Origin: Nocardiopsis sp. CNR-923
GTDB taxonomy: Bacteria; Actinomycetota; Actinomycetes; Streptosporangiales; Streptosporangiaceae
Reading direction: 5' to 3'
Length of the DNA: 64,000 nucleotides
Assembly: GCF_001942255.1 (NCBI RefSeq)
Contig: NZ_MKKC01000033.1
Coordinates: 1 to 64,000 of the forward strand
Position 1 is the stretch's first letter, and each line of letters starts with the position of its first letter. This document shows positions 46,818-58,578 of the stretch, one piece after another. The translations under genes and the position numbers were made by a program. Below the pieces are notes generated by a model. That model ran no database searches, was not told the DNA's origin, and worked only from the letters and a program-made list of their open reading frames with translations.

Positions 46818-48835
46818 TCAGTCCCGGGGTTCGTCGCCGTCGGCGTCCTCGACGTCGGTCATGCGCGTGATGAGCAGGGCGATGTCGTCCCCGCGGCCGG
46901 CGGGCGCCATCTCGGCCAGGATGTCGGCCGCCGCCTCCGGGTCCTCGCCGTGCTCGGCCAGGGCCTCCCCCACGAGGGCGAGCCCGTCCGCCATGGGCAG
47001 GTCCGAACTCTCCACGAGACCGTCCGAGCACAGCAGCAGGGCGCCGCCGGGCGGGAGCGATCGCGTGGAGACGGCGTACTCGGTGTCCGGCAGGACGCCC
47101 AGCGGCGGGCCGGTCTCCGGTTCCCAGAACTCGTAGCTGCCCTTGGTGGCCAGGACCACGGGCGGCTGTCCGGCCCATGCGGCCTGCATGACGCCGGTCT
47201 GTCGGTCCAGCACGAGGTAGCCGCAGGTGGCGAAGACGATCTCGCCGGTCTCGGTGAGCAACCGGTTGGTCTCTCCGAGGACCACGCCGGGGTCGGACTG
47301 GTTGGTGGCGTAGGCGCGGAAGGCCACGCGGATCTGCCCCATCGCGGCTGCCGCCTCGACACCGTGTCCCTGGACGTCGCCGACGAGCAGCCCGACGCGG
47401 TTGTCGGGGAGTTCGATGACGTCGTAGAAGTCGCCGCAGATCCGCCAGTCGGCGCGGGAGGGGAGGTACTTGGTGGCGATGGCCATGTCGGGGAAGCTGG
47501 CGACCTGGCGGGGCAGCATCCGGCGCTGGACGCGTCGGCGAGTTCGAGTTCGGCCTGCTGGGCCTTGATCCGCTGGAGCGCCTGTCCGGCCAGACCGGCG
47601 AAGGTGAGCATGAGGGCGCGTTCGTCGCGGCTGGCGTGGTGGGGGCGGTCCCAGGTCATCTGCCACACGCCGAGGGCGACCTTGCCGTCGCCGAAGATCG
47701 GGACGGTCGCCCAGGCCTGTCCGCTCACGTTGCGCATCAGCCCCACGGCCGCGGGGAAGCGGCTGATGATCTCGGCACGGCTCTCGAAGAAGCGGGGCTG
47801 GCGGTCCTGGATGACGGCGCCCATCGGGAAGTCGGTGTCGTCGGCCCGGCGGCCGTCGAGCCGCTCGATGTTGCCGCCGCGCGAGCGTGCGCTGGGCGAG
47901 GAACGCAGCAGCCCGTCCTGGACGTACAGTGCGGTGGCGTTCATACCGCCGAAGATCGGCAGGAACTCCTCGCTGAGCAGGTCCATGACGTCGTCGACGG
48001 TGGTGGCCGACACGAGTTTGGAGGACAGTTCGGTGACGAGGCGGCCGTGCTCGGCCTCGGTGCGGCGGCGGTCGGCCAGGCGGCGGACCAGCTGCACGTG
48101 CTCGGTGACGTCGTCGACGATGCCGACGAGCCGGTCGGGTTGCCCGGGGACGAAACGCGCCCGTACGTGCAGGGAACGTTCGTCGCCGAGCCGGTCGAAG
48201 ACACGGAAGCGCTGTTCGTAGTCGCGGCCGATGAAGGCGGCCGACATCGCGTCGCGGACGCGGGCGATGTCGTCGGGGTGCACGCGCTCCAGGATGGTCT
48301 CAAGCTGGCGCTCCCCTCCCGCGAGGAGATCGCCCAGGGGTGTGGGGCCGAACAGTTCGCGCAGACGCCCGGTGGTCAGGTCCAGGCTCCAGAGCACGGA
48401 GTCGGAGCTGTCCGTGCGCAGCTCGCCCACCACCCGCAGATCGGCGTCGTTGGCGGACAGCACGTGCAGAAGCACGACCACCCGCGCGCCGGGCCGGTCG
48501 CCGTTGGAACCGGGCACGGGGCGCAGCTCGGCCTCGACGACACCGGGGCGGGCGGCCGCGGGCCCCAGTCGCAGGTGGGTGCGTTCCGCACGGCGTCCGC
48601 CGGCGACCTCGCCGTGGATCCGGGCGCCTCGGGCGGCGTCGTCACCGTCGAGGAGGTCGTACCAGGCGTGTCCGGCCAGCCCCTCGCCGTCGAGACCGAC
48701 CAGCTCGGCGAAGGCCAGGTTGGCGTGCAGGATCGCGCCGTCGTCCCGGGTCAGCACCATGGGCTCCGGGGCGTGGGAGAACGCCCCCGCGAGCGCGTTC
48801 TCGGAGCCGTCGCCTGAGGCGCGTTTTCCGTTCAC
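46818..48835 (-). CDS. PAS-PAS-GAF PP2C-type (SpoIIE) protein phosphatase (one frameshift)
   Basis: About 672 residues. First PAS domain ([20 protein letters not shown]), second PAS ([40 protein letters not shown]), GAF domain ([20 protein letters not shown]), and C-terminal PP2C domain with metal ligands in [40 protein letters not shown] and GDDIALLIT. Frame changes near 47530 (LELADA then [14 protein letters not shown]). Such phosphatases act on anti-anti-sigma factors in actinomycete stress and differentiation circuits; no STAS or anti-sigma gene is nearby. Soluble, no TM. Confidence 0.88.
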
Positions 48836-49436
48836 GTATGACTCATCCTCATGTCGTCTCGGACGTCACACCCGCGCCCGGACGCGGTACCCCCGGAACG
48901 TTCCGATTCGGGCCATTCTAGTGTCGGGGACCGTATGCCTCGGGTGGGGAGCCCACTGCCGTGCCCGCCGGTCGGCGCCTTCCCCACCCGTGTGACCTGG
49001 GGCGACACGGGACGCGGAGAGGGGGCTTGGGGCGGGGCTGAGCGGCCGACCCCACTTGAGGTGGGACTTTGACCGACCTCAGGGCGCAAATCGTTACGCT
49101 CGTGTGACTCATTGGCGCACAATGCACTCGGTCACCGATCCGACCACGAAAGCGGTGAACCCGCCGCTGCCCGCGTTCACTCCCCTGACACGGGCGAACC
49201 GCGGTTCGGAAAGGGTGATTCGCCCCCAACCGTAGGGGATGACGCGCCTATCCGCATCCGTGGCGGGGATCTGAGGTCGTCCGCAGCCAAGTCCGGCCAC
49301 AATTCCCGCCTGCGAGTGATGTCCCATAATCCCGGAATGCCGCCAAGTGACCGAATGTGGCAGGTTCAAAGTCCAAGGAATCCGGGCACCCCACTTGTCA
49401 GGTTCGAAAACTCGCCGAAGCCGCAAGGACGCATTC
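48836..49436. other. 601-base gap between divergent phosphatase and zinc-protein genes
   Basis: No longer gene is supported. On the plus strand CAGGTTCAAAG (about 49361) and CAGGTTCGAAA (about 49400) form a direct repeat 40 bases apart just before the mini zinc-protein gene; TTGACC near 49068 and CATAAT near 49327 are weak promoter elements. The phosphatase promoter must also lie here, on the minus strand. Confidence 0.35.
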
Positions 49437-49577
49437 ATGTACCTGGTATGCGAGGCCGCCGTGGTGGACCTGACCGTCCACGGCACCACCTGGAACTGGA
49501 CCTGTCGACTGTGCAGCCACAGCAATCCGGACGACGAGGACATCTGCTGCCAGCGCTGCGGAGCGATGAAGCGCTGA
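49437..49577 (+). CDS. 46-residue RanBP2-type zinc-finger protein
   Basis: Tiny protein: 19 residues (MYLVCEAAVVDLTVHGTTW) followed by a zinc finger of the pattern W-x-C-x2-C-x3-N-x6/7-C-x2-C (WTCRLCSHSNPDDEDICCQR, then C). This matches the RanBP2/NZF finger, which in eukaryotes binds RNA or ubiquitin and in bacteria is little studied. AAGGA seven bases before the ATG supports expression, and the two CxxC pairs are perfectly placed, so I take it as a real gene despite its size. Convergent with aspS across a bidirectional terminator. Function unknown; an adaptor or RNA-binding role is speculative. Confidence 0.7.
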   Translation: MYLVCEAAVVDLTVHGTTWNWTCRLCSHSNPDDEDICCQRCGAMKR

Positions 49578-49618
49578 CGCCACACCGCCGCGCGACGTCC
49601 GGCGGCCCCGCCGCAGGA

Positions 49619-49649
49619 GGGGGCGGCACGCGCGTCGCGAACCGCCCCC
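49619..49649. terminator. bidirectional terminator between zinc protein and aspS
   Basis: Perfect 8-base arms GGGGGCGG (49619-49626) and CCGCCCCC (49642-49649) between the convergent genes. Confidence 0.6.
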
Positions 49650-49679
49650 CTTCGGTTCCCTCCGCCGCCGTCCCGGCGA

Positions 49680-51442
49680 CTACTTCCCCGCCGGGGGCAG
49701 GGCCGTGCGGATGTGCACGTCGTGCAGCTGCTGTTCGGAGACCGTGGAGGGTGCTCCCATCATCAGGTCCTGCGCGTTCTGGTTCAGGGGGAAGGCGATC
49801 GTCTCGCGGATGTTGGGTTCGTCCGCGAGGAGCATGACGATCCGGTCCACGCCGGGCGCGATGCCGCCGTGCGGGGGGGCGCCGAACTTCAGGGCCCTGA
49901 GCATGCCGCCGAACTCGGCCTCGACGGCCTCCTTGTCGTACCCGGCGATGTCGAAGGCCCGGTACATGATCTCGGGCGAGTGGTTCCGGATCGCCCCGGA
50001 GGACAGCTCGACGCCGTTGCAGACGATGTCGTACTGCCACGCGAGGATGTCCAGGGGATCCTGGGTCTCCAAAGCCTTCATCCCGCCCTGCGGCATGGAG
50101 AAGGGGTTGTGGCTGAACGCGACGTCGCCCTGCTCGTTGATCTCGAACATCGGGAAGTCGACGATCCAGCAGAAGCGGTAGACCTTCTCCTCGAACAGGT
50201 CAGCGCGCCTGCCCGCCTCGACACGCACCGGTGCCATGATGCGGTTGATCTCCGCCTCGTCCTCGCTCGCGCAGAAGAACAGGCCGTGGCCGGGGCCGGC
50301 GCCCAGGGTGGACAGGAGCTCGTCGCTGATCCCGGTGACGAACTTGGCGATGGGACCGGTGAGCTCACCGTTCTCGCCGACCTTGAGCCAGGCCAGCCCC
50401 TTGGCGCCCTGTTCCACGGCGAAGTCGCCGATGCCGTCGAAGAACTTCCGGGGCCTGTCGCCCACCCCCGGGACCGCGAGGGCGCGCACCCTCTTGCCCT
50501 CGAAGGCACGGAAGTCGGTCTTGCCGAACAGAGCGGTGACGTCGAGCATCCTCATCGGCACGCGCAGGTCGGGCTTGTCGGTCCCGTACCACTCCAGAGC
50601 GTCCCGGAAGGCGATGCGAGGGTAGGGCGAGGTGATCTCCCAGCCGTCGGAGAACTCCCGGAAGACGTCCGTCATCACCTTCTCGATGACCTCGAAGACG
50701 TCCTCCTGCTCGACGAAGCTCATTTCCACGTCGAGCTGGTAGAACTCGCCGGGCGAGCGGTCGGCGCGGCTGTCCTCGTCACGGAAGCACGGCGCGATCT
50801 GGAAGTAGCGGTCGAAGCCGGAGACCATCAGGAGCTGCTTGAACTGCTGCGGCGCCTGGGGAAGGGCGAAGAACTGGCCAGGGTGGAGCCTGGAGGGCAC
50901 CAGGAAGTCGCGGGCGCCTCGGGGCTGGAGCTGGTCAGGATGGGGGTCTGGAACTCGTTGAAGCCCAGGCTCGTCATCTTCTCGCGGATCGACGCGATCA
51001 CCCGGGACCGGAGCATGATGTTGCGGTGCATCCGCTCGCGACGCAGGTCGAGGAAGCGGTAGGTGAGGCGGCGCTCCTCGGAGGTGTTGTCCTCCGGGAA
51101 GACGGTGAGGGGAAGCTCCTCGGTGGTGCCCAGGACCTCCAGCTCCGCGGCCTCGATCTCGATCTCGCCGGTGGGCAGACCGGGGTTGACGTTCTCGTCG
51201 CTGCGGGCCCGGACCTGCCCGGTGACCTGGATCACCGACTCCTTGGGGATACGGCTGAGCTGCTCGAACACCGGGGACTCAGGGCGCGCCATGAGCTGTG
51301 TGACGCCGTAGTGGTCACGCAGGTCGACGAAGAGCAGACCACCGAGATCGCGGCGGTTGTGCACCCAGCCCGAAAGGCGCACCTGCTGCCCGACGTGCTC
51401 CTTCCGGAGCTGACCACACGAATGAGTCCTGTAACGATGCAT
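49680..51442 (-). CDS. aspS: aspartyl-tRNA synthetase (one frameshift)
   Basis: About 587 residues corrected, normal for the bacterial type. N-terminal anticodon OB fold ([20 protein letters not shown]), catalytic motif 1 region ([20 protein letters not shown]), motif 2 ([20 protein letters not shown]), GAD insertion ([15 protein letters not shown]), and motif 3 ([20 protein letters not shown]). Frame changes at about 50918: one G lost from GGG (SSSPEG then [15 protein letters not shown]). ATG at 51442; no strong ribosome site is visible. Confidence 0.95.
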
Positions 51443-51631
51443 GAGTTACCAAGTCCACTAACTACACGGCTGGGCGAGAATGCCGGGGATCCCGGTAGCG
51501 GGTCCGGCCGGAGGCACGGCATGCCCCTTGACTTCTGGAATCCTACCGCCACGACCGTGACCCGACCGCCCGGTTTCCAGGCCCCGGCGACACCCCTGAC
51601 CGCGCGAGGGCCGGGACCGGTCGGCGATCGG

Positions 51632-52306
51632 TCAGAGGGCGCGCAGGTACGGGTTGGCGGCCCGTTCGCGCCCGACGGTGGTGGCGGGGCCGTGGCCGGG
51701 CAGGATCTGGGTGTCGTCTCCGCGCGCCAGGACGGCCGAGGCGAGGCTGGCGTCCATGGCCGCGGGATCCCCGCCCGGGAAGTCCGTGCGGCCGATGGAC
51801 CCGGCGAAGACCAGGTCGCCCGCCAGCATGGCCGACGGGTGGCCGTCTCCCGCGGCCAGGCGGTAGACGACCGATCCCGGCGTGTGCCCGGGGGTGTGCT
51901 CGACGGTGAACTCCAGCCCGGCCAGGGTCAGGGTGTCACCGCTCCCGACCTCCACCAGGTGCTCCGGCTCGCGGAAGGGGCCCGGGCCGAGCAGCGCCGA
52001 CAGTTGCGCGGCGAAGCCGGGGTCGACCCCCGCGCCGGGTTCGGTGAGCAGGCGGCGGTCGGCCGCGTGCAGGTGGACCGGGAGTCCCGCGCGGTCGGCC
52101 AGCTCGGCCGCCGACCACACGTGGTCGAAGTGGCCGTGCGTGAGCAGCACCGCGGTCGGGGTCAGACCGTGCTCGGCGAGGACCTTGTCCACCCGTTCCA
52201 CGGCGTCCTGGCCCGGATCGACGAGGACGCAGTCACCACCCGGGGCCGGAGCGACCATGTAGCAGTTCGCGGCGAGGGGTCCGGTGGCGAGTGCGGTGAT
52301 GAGCAC
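51632..52306 (-). CDS. metallo-beta-lactamase-fold hydrolase (glyoxalase II-like)
   Basis: 224 residues. Zinc-binding THGHFDHVW (HxHxDH) near residue 57, later ligands in HTPGHTPGSV and AGDLVFAGSIGRTDFPGG, final PGHGPATT. The dense family match is to hydroxyacylglutathione hydrolase-like proteins, which in actinomycetes may use other thiol esters. In many actinomycetes this gene neighbours a peptidyl-prolyl isomerase and a DUF349 gene; the isomerase is missing here. GTG start at 52306. Confidence 0.9.
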   Translation of the reverse strand: MLITALATGPLAANCYMVAPAPGGDCVLVDPGQDAVERVDKVLAEHGLTPTAVLLTHGHFDHVWSAAELADRAGLPVHLHAADRRLLTEPGAGVDPGFAAQLSALLGPGPFREPEHLVEVGSGDTLTLAGLEFTVEHTPGHTPGSVVYRLAAGDGHPSAMLAGDLVFAGSIGRTDFPGGDPAAMDASLASAVLARGDDTQILPGHGPATTVGRERAANPYLRAL

Positions 52307-52800
52307 GGCGTCGTCCTGCTTCCTCGGTCGGGGTCCGTCTGGCTGCGGGGGGAGGATGGGGTGCGAGCCCCGCCCGAAGCCCCGTCGCGGGTCCGTCCCG
52401 GCGGTCCAGCGCGGACGTACCCTACGTACAGAGCCTACCGACGCGCCGTCGAGGCGGCGAACCGGCGTCTGAGGGGGTGCGCGGCTTTGATCACCATTCG
52501 ATCACCGCACGCGTCCGGCCTCTTTGCCAAACCGCGTGGTAATGCCATATTGGTCACCGGTGCCGTGTGCGCCGCGACCGCCGACCAGCGCCTCTCCACG
52601 GCGGGTCCCCGGCCCGGCCAGGCACACGAGGGCGCCGCCGCGGACACGGCGATCCGCGCAGGAGTGAACCACGGCGCGTCGATGCCGCCCCAACTGATGG
52701 ATATCGTGCTGAGCGCGGTGGTTCCCATCACGATCCGGTGCGGTACGCCGCGACGACCCGAACCCGCCTACAGCCGGGCTCATGACAGCAGGAGGACACG
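52307..52800. other. 494-base gap between divergent hydrolase and DUF349 genes
   Basis: No gene is supported; a 98-codon minus-strand frame at 52435-52731 has no family resemblance or ribosome site. The gap must hold two divergent promoters. A relatively AT-rich patch at 52520-52560 is a plausible location. Confidence 0.35.
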
Positions 52801-54032
52801 GTGACCACGGACCCTTGGGGCCGCGTAGACGACGACGGCACGGTCTACGTGCGCACGAGCGAAGGCGAACGGGTCGTCGGATCGTGGCAGGCGGGGGCCC
52901 CGGAGGAGGCCCTGGCCTTCTTCCGCCAGAAGTACGACGCCTGGTCACCCAGGTGGAGCTGCTGGAGAAGCGGCTCCGCAGCACCGACCTGTCCGCGGCC
53001 TCGGCGATGTCCAGCGTCGACAAGCTGCGCACCCAGGTGAGGGAGGCGCACGCGGTCGGCGACCTCGACTCCCTGGCGAGACGTCTGGACGCCCTCGCCG
53101 GGCGCGCCGAGGAGCGCAAGGTCGAGCAGAAGCACGCCCAGGAGCAGGCGCGCGGCCACGCTCGCGAGATCAAGGAGCGGATCGTCGCCGAGGCCGAGCG
53201 GGTCGCGGTGGAGACCACCCACTGGAAGTCCGGCGGCGAGCGGATGCTCCAGCTCATCGAGGAGTGGAAGAAGGCCCCGCGCGCCGACCGCCCGACGGAG
53301 CAGGCGCTGTGGAAGCGCATGTCGGCGGCCCGCAACTCCTTCTCCAAACGGCGCAAGGCCTACTTCGCCGGTCTCGACCAGCAGCGCGAGGAGGTGCGCT
53401 CGGTCAAGGAGCGCATCGTCGCCGAGGCCGAGGCGCTGGCGAGCTCGGACGACTGGGGCGCCACGGCCCGCGCCTACCGCGACCTGATGCAGCAGTGGAA
53501 GAGCAGCGGTCGCGCCGACCGAGCCAGCGAGGACCGCCTGTGGGCGCGCTTCAAGGCGGCGCAGGACCAGTTCTTCGACGCGCGCAACGCGGTCTTCGCC
53601 GAACGCGACGCGGAGCTGCGGGTCAACGCCGAGGCCAAGGAGCGGATCCTGGCGGAGGCCAAGGACGAGATCGCCCAGATCTCCGATCCGCGCCGCGCCC
53701 GCGCGCGCCTGCGCGACTTCCAGGAGGCCTGGGAGGAGGCCGGTGAGCTGCCGCGCGACGTGCGCGACCAGCTGGAGGGCGCCTTCCGGCAGATCGAGGA
53801 CGGCGTCCGGCGCGACGAGGACGCGGAGTGGGAGCGCACGAACCCGGAGGCCCGGGCCCGCGCCCAGGCCACGGTGGAACAGCTGGCGTCCGCGATCAGC
53901 GACCTGGAGGCGAAGCTGGAGAAGGCCCGCGAACGCGGCGACGCCCGACGGATCAGGGAGCACGAGGACGCGCTGCAGGCGCGCCGTTCCTGGCTGGCCG
54001 AGGCGGAGAAGGCGCTCGGCGAACTGAGCTAG
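52801..54032 (+). CDS. DUF349 coiled-coil protein (one frameshift)
   Basis: About 410 residues, largely alpha-helical. N-terminal region (MTTDPWGRVDDDGTVYVRTS, EALAFFRQKYDALVTQVELL), then three DUF349 repeats with recurring WKxxxRADRxxExxLWxRFxxAxxxFFxxR patterns, and a C-terminal coiled coil. The frame changes at about 52941, where a C is missing (YDA then LVTQVE). GTG start follows AGGAGGACACG. DUF349 proteins are nucleic-acid or ribosome associated in some bacteria; function here not established. Confidence 0.85.
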
Positions 54033-54135
54033 CGCGTGCTCCTGGTGGGAGTGCGGCCCGTCGGCATTGGCGAGAATGGAGGTATTCCGGGTCCGGGCGC
54101 TGGGCCCGCGCCCGCCGACACGCTCCGAGGTCCCC

Positions 54136-54849
54136 ATGCCCGACTCCACCGCGCCGTCGCCGACCGTCCTGGTCGTGGACGACGAACCCAACATCCGAGA
54201 GCTCCTGGCCGCCTCGCTGGAACTGGACGGCTTCACCGCGGTCCGGGCCGCAAACGCGGCGGACGCGCTGGCGAGCGCTCGGGAGCACGGGCCCGCGCTG
54301 GCGGTCGTGGACGTCATGTTGCCGGACGCGGACGGTTTCGCGCTCGCCGCCGACCTGCGTGCCGACCACCCGGGCCTGCCCGTGCTGTTCCTGACGGCGC
54401 GGGACTCGGTCAGCGACCGGGTGGCGGGTCTGCGGGCCGGAGCCGACGACTACGTGACCAAGCCGTTCAGCGTGGAGGAGGTGGTCCTCCGCATCCGGGC
54501 GATCCTGCGGCGCGTGCGCCCGGCGGAGGAGGCCGAGGAGGGACCGGTCCTGCGGTACGGGGACCTGGAGCTGGACGAGGACGCCTACGAGGCGCGGCGC
54601 GCGGGTCGGACGATCCGCCTGTCCCCCACTGAGTTCGCCCTGCTCAGATACCTGATGGCCAACGCCGGACGCGTGCTGACCAGGCCGCAGATCCTGCGGA
54701 CGGTGTGGGGGCAGGAGGGCGACGACAGCCGTGTGGTGCAGACGTACATCAGCTACCTGCGCCGCAAGGTGGACGGGGCCGGGCCGCCGCTGATCCACAC
54801 GGTCTGGGGCGTGGGGTACAGCCTGCGGCGGAGCCGCGACCATGGCTGA
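54136..54849 (+). CDS. OmpR-family response regulator
   Basis: 237 residues. Receiver domain with DDEPN, phospho-Asp in VVDVMLPDADGF, TARDS and Lys in DDYVTKPFSVEE. C-terminal winged helix: LSPTEFALLRYLMANAGRVL, SRVVQTYISYLRRKVD, IHTVWGVGYSLRR. Overlaps the histidine kinase start by eight bases, so both form one two-component system. Start MPDSTAPS chosen as the conserved receiver begins soon after. Confidence 0.94.
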   Translation: MPDSTAPSPTVLVVDDEPNIRELLAASLELDGFTAVRAANAADALASAREHGPALAVVDVMLPDADGFALAADLRADHPGLPVLFLTARDSVSDRVAGLRAGADDYVTKPFSVEEVVLRIRAILRRVRPAEEAEEGPVLRYGDLELDEDAYEARRAGRTIRLSPTEFALLRYLMANAGRVLTRPQILRTVWGQEGDDSRVVQTYISYLRRKVDGAGPPLIHTVWGVGYSLRRSRDHG

Positions 54850-56349
54850 GCGGCGGCCGGTCCCGCGTCTGGCGCCCGGGACGCTTCGGGGGCGGCTCGT
54901 GCTGTCGGTGCTGGTCCTGACCACGCTCGCGATGGGGGTGTTCGGGGTCGCCGGGTCCGTGCTGCTCCGGGGTTCCCTGGTCGCGGAGGTCGACCACCGG
55001 CTGAACCGGATGGTGGCGCCGGCCGTCGCTGGCGGGGACACACCGCCCGTCAGGCGGCGCGCCGAGCCGCCCGCCCTCCCCTCCGACCTGCGGGAGCTGC
55101 GGTTCGACGACGACGGGAACCTGCTGTGGAGCGTGGGCCAGACCGACGACGACCCCTCGGGACCGGACGTGTCGGGGCTGGACGCGCGGGGGTTGCGCGC
55201 GGCGGAGGGGACCGTCGTCGAACTGCCGGACACCGAGGGCGGATCCGACTGGCGGGCCGTGGTCAGGGAGGCGCCGGACGGGACGGTCGCGATGATGGCG
55301 CAGTCCCTGGACGGGGTGGACACCACGTTGACGTCGCTCGCGTGGGTGCAGGTCGGGTCGGGCGCGTCGTGTTGGCGGTGCTGGCGGCGGGAACGGTCGC
55401 GATCGTGCGCGTGCAGCTGCGCCCGCTGCAACGGATGCAGCGGGCGGCCGACGCCATCGCGGGCGGTGACTTCGGGGCGCGCGTTCCGTGGGACCGCGGA
55501 GGCGGGGCCTCGGAGACCGCGCGCCTGGGTGCGGCGCTCAACACGATGCTGGCGCGTCTGTCGGAGGCGCTGCGGGAGAGGGAGGCCACCGCGGAGCGGA
55601 TGCGGCGGTTCGTCGCCGACGCCTCGCACGAGTTGCGCACCCCGCTGGCGTCGGTCAGCGGCTTCGCGGAGCTGTTTCGCCTGGGCCGGGAACGCGGCCG
55701 GATCGCGGCCGATCCGGTGGTGGACGACTGGATGCGGCGGGTGGAGTCCGAGGCCGAACGCATGGGGTCGCTGGTGGAGGGTCTGCTGCTGCTGACCCGT
55801 CACGACGAGCACCCGGAGGTGGCCGCCGATGACGTCGACCTGGCCGGTCTCGTGCGGGAGAGCGTGGCGGCGGCGCGTGCCCGGGAGGGGGAGGGCGGGG
55901 ACCGCCTGTCGTTGGGGGACGTGCCCGGAGTCCGGGTGGTCGGGGACCGGTCTCGGTTGCGGCAGGTGCTGGACAACCTCATCGCCAACGCGCAGACGCA
56001 CACGCCGCCGGGAACTCCGGTGCGGGTCTGGATGGAGGTGCGCGAGGACGCGGCCGGGGACGTGGCCCCGCCACCGGAGACGGTCCGCGTGGGCGCGCTC
56101 CCGGAGGACGTGCGCGGGGTGGTCGCGGTGTGCGTGCGCGACGAGGGGCCCGGGATCCGCCCCGAGGACCGGGAGCGGCTGTTCGACCGGTTCTTCCGCG
56201 CCGACCACGGGCGTTCGCCGCGGGAGGGCGGCAGCGGGCTCGGCCTGTCGATCTCGGCCGCGATCGTGACCGCGCACGACGGGGTCCTGGAGGCGGTCGG
56301 CGGGCCCGGCGACGGCACGCTCTTTCGGATGTTGCTGCCGTTGGGTTAG
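54842..56349 (+). CDS. membrane sensor histidine kinase (one frameshift)
   Basis: About 502 residues. TM1 (GRLVLSVLVLTTLAMGVFGV), a roughly 130-residue extracytoplasmic sensor, TM2 (VVLAVLAAGTVAIVRVQL), HAMP (RPLQRMQRAADAIAGGDFGA), HisKA with phospho-His in FVADASHELRTPLASVSGFA, N box RQVLDNLIANAQTHTPPG, and HATPase G box EGGSGLGLSISAAIV. The frame changes at about 55359 within TM2 (WVQVGSGG then VVLAVLAAG), where one G is missing. Phosphorylates the OmpR regulator encoded just upstream. Signal unknown. Confidence 0.92.
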
Positions 56350-56420
56350 GGCGGGGTCCGTGGACGCCGCCCGTCACGGGGTGAGCCGCACGGCCACCCG
56401 GGTCGGCGCCCGTCCGTGCC

Positions 56421-57103
56421 TCAGCGGCGTGCGTCCAGGTGGTAGACGTTCGTCGGCGCGGGCTCCCCGTCCGGTTCCCCCTCGGACTCCCGCTCCCGCG
56501 CCGCCGTCTCCGGGCCCTCGGCACCGGGCGCCGTCTCCGGCCCCCGCCGTTCGGGTCCCTCCGGCACCGGCGTCGCGGACGCGGGTGGCCGCAGCCGCCG
56601 GTACAGCGCGATCGCACCCGTGACCAGCAGCACCAGCAGGCTCGCGCCGCCGATGATCCACGGGACGATCGCGGGGCCGCGGACATTCTGGGCCGACGAC
56701 GCGCACGTCGCCAGCGTGGCGCCGGGGTCGGGCCGAACGCACACGGTGGTGACCGTACGCGCCGCGTCGGCGGTGCCCGTGACCTCGCCGACGGCGTGCA
56801 GGACCGCGCGTTCGCCTGGTTCCAGCGCGCCGGTCCAGACGATCCGGTCGTCCTCGGCGACGGCCCCGGGAGAGGTGGGCCGGACCGTCATGCCCGGGGG
56901 GATGAACTGCACCACCTGGGCCTCGGGGAGACTCTCGCCGCCGGCGTTGCGGACCCGGATGGTGAAGTCGACGTGTCCGCCCCGGCGCAGCGGGGTCTCC
57001 GCGACGGTGGACTCCAGGACGACGTGGAGGGTGTCGCGCCCGGGACGGGGGCCATCAGCAGGGCGGCCAGTCCTCCGGCGGACAGCGCCGTGAACGCGGA
57101 CAT
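56421..57103 (-). CDS. exported DUF11-like surface protein with C-terminal TM (one frameshift)
   Basis: About 227 residues. Signal-like N-terminus (MSAFTALSAGGLAALLMAPV), an Ig-like domain of the DUF11 type (HVDFTIRVRNAGGESLPEAQ, VVQFIPPGMTVRP), two Cys (VCVRPD, ATCASS), TM helix (VPWIIGGASLLVLLVTGAIA) and a charged cytoplasmic tail. The frame changes near 57038 (VPG then RDTLHVVLEST); one base restores it. Predicted cell-surface protein anchored in the membrane; role unknown. Convergent with the histidine kinase. Confidence 0.75.
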
Positions 57104-57140
57104 GACGGACCCCCTCCGATGACCATAATCACTGTGCGCA

Positions 57141-57162
57141 CATCATATGTGGCCATGTGTGA
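57141..57162 (-). promoter_or_regulatory. imperfect inverted repeat before the DUF11-like gene
   Basis: Forward ATCATATGTGG followed by CCATGTGTGAT, a centre-symmetric pair matching at 7 of 11 positions, in an AT-rich island (57120-57170) within very GC-rich DNA, about 40 bases before the start codon. A possible operator for the DUF11-like gene. Confidence 0.35.
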
Positions 57163-57197
57163 TACTTCCAGGTCAGAGGGGGCCTGTCTCGTTGGCT

Positions 57198-58390
<1,193 letters not shown>

Positions 58391-58469
58391 GTTGCCTGAC
58401 TCCTTGCAGCGGCTGCTGGCTGACATGGACCGGTGACACGGGGCCGACCGGCGGGGTTGTTGTTGCTCC

Positions 58470-58497
58470 ACTGTAACGGGACTGGTGAAGGTGGAAA
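58470..58497 (-). promoter_or_regulatory. metK promoter candidate
   Basis: Minus-strand TTTCCA (58492-58497), 16-base spacer, TACAGT (58470-58475), giving a leader of about 75 bases. Confidence 0.4.
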
Positions 58498-58578
58498 TCC
58501 CGTGGTCCTGTGATCGCGGGTTCCCGAAGGAAGTGTGGCGTAATCAGGGGTGGGAATCCAGTCCCGGGCAGTGGTGAT

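Noticed and set aside
58391-58500. SAM riboswitch in the metK leader
   Set aside because: No conserved SAM-I, SAM-II or SAM-IV core sequences found; leader is short.
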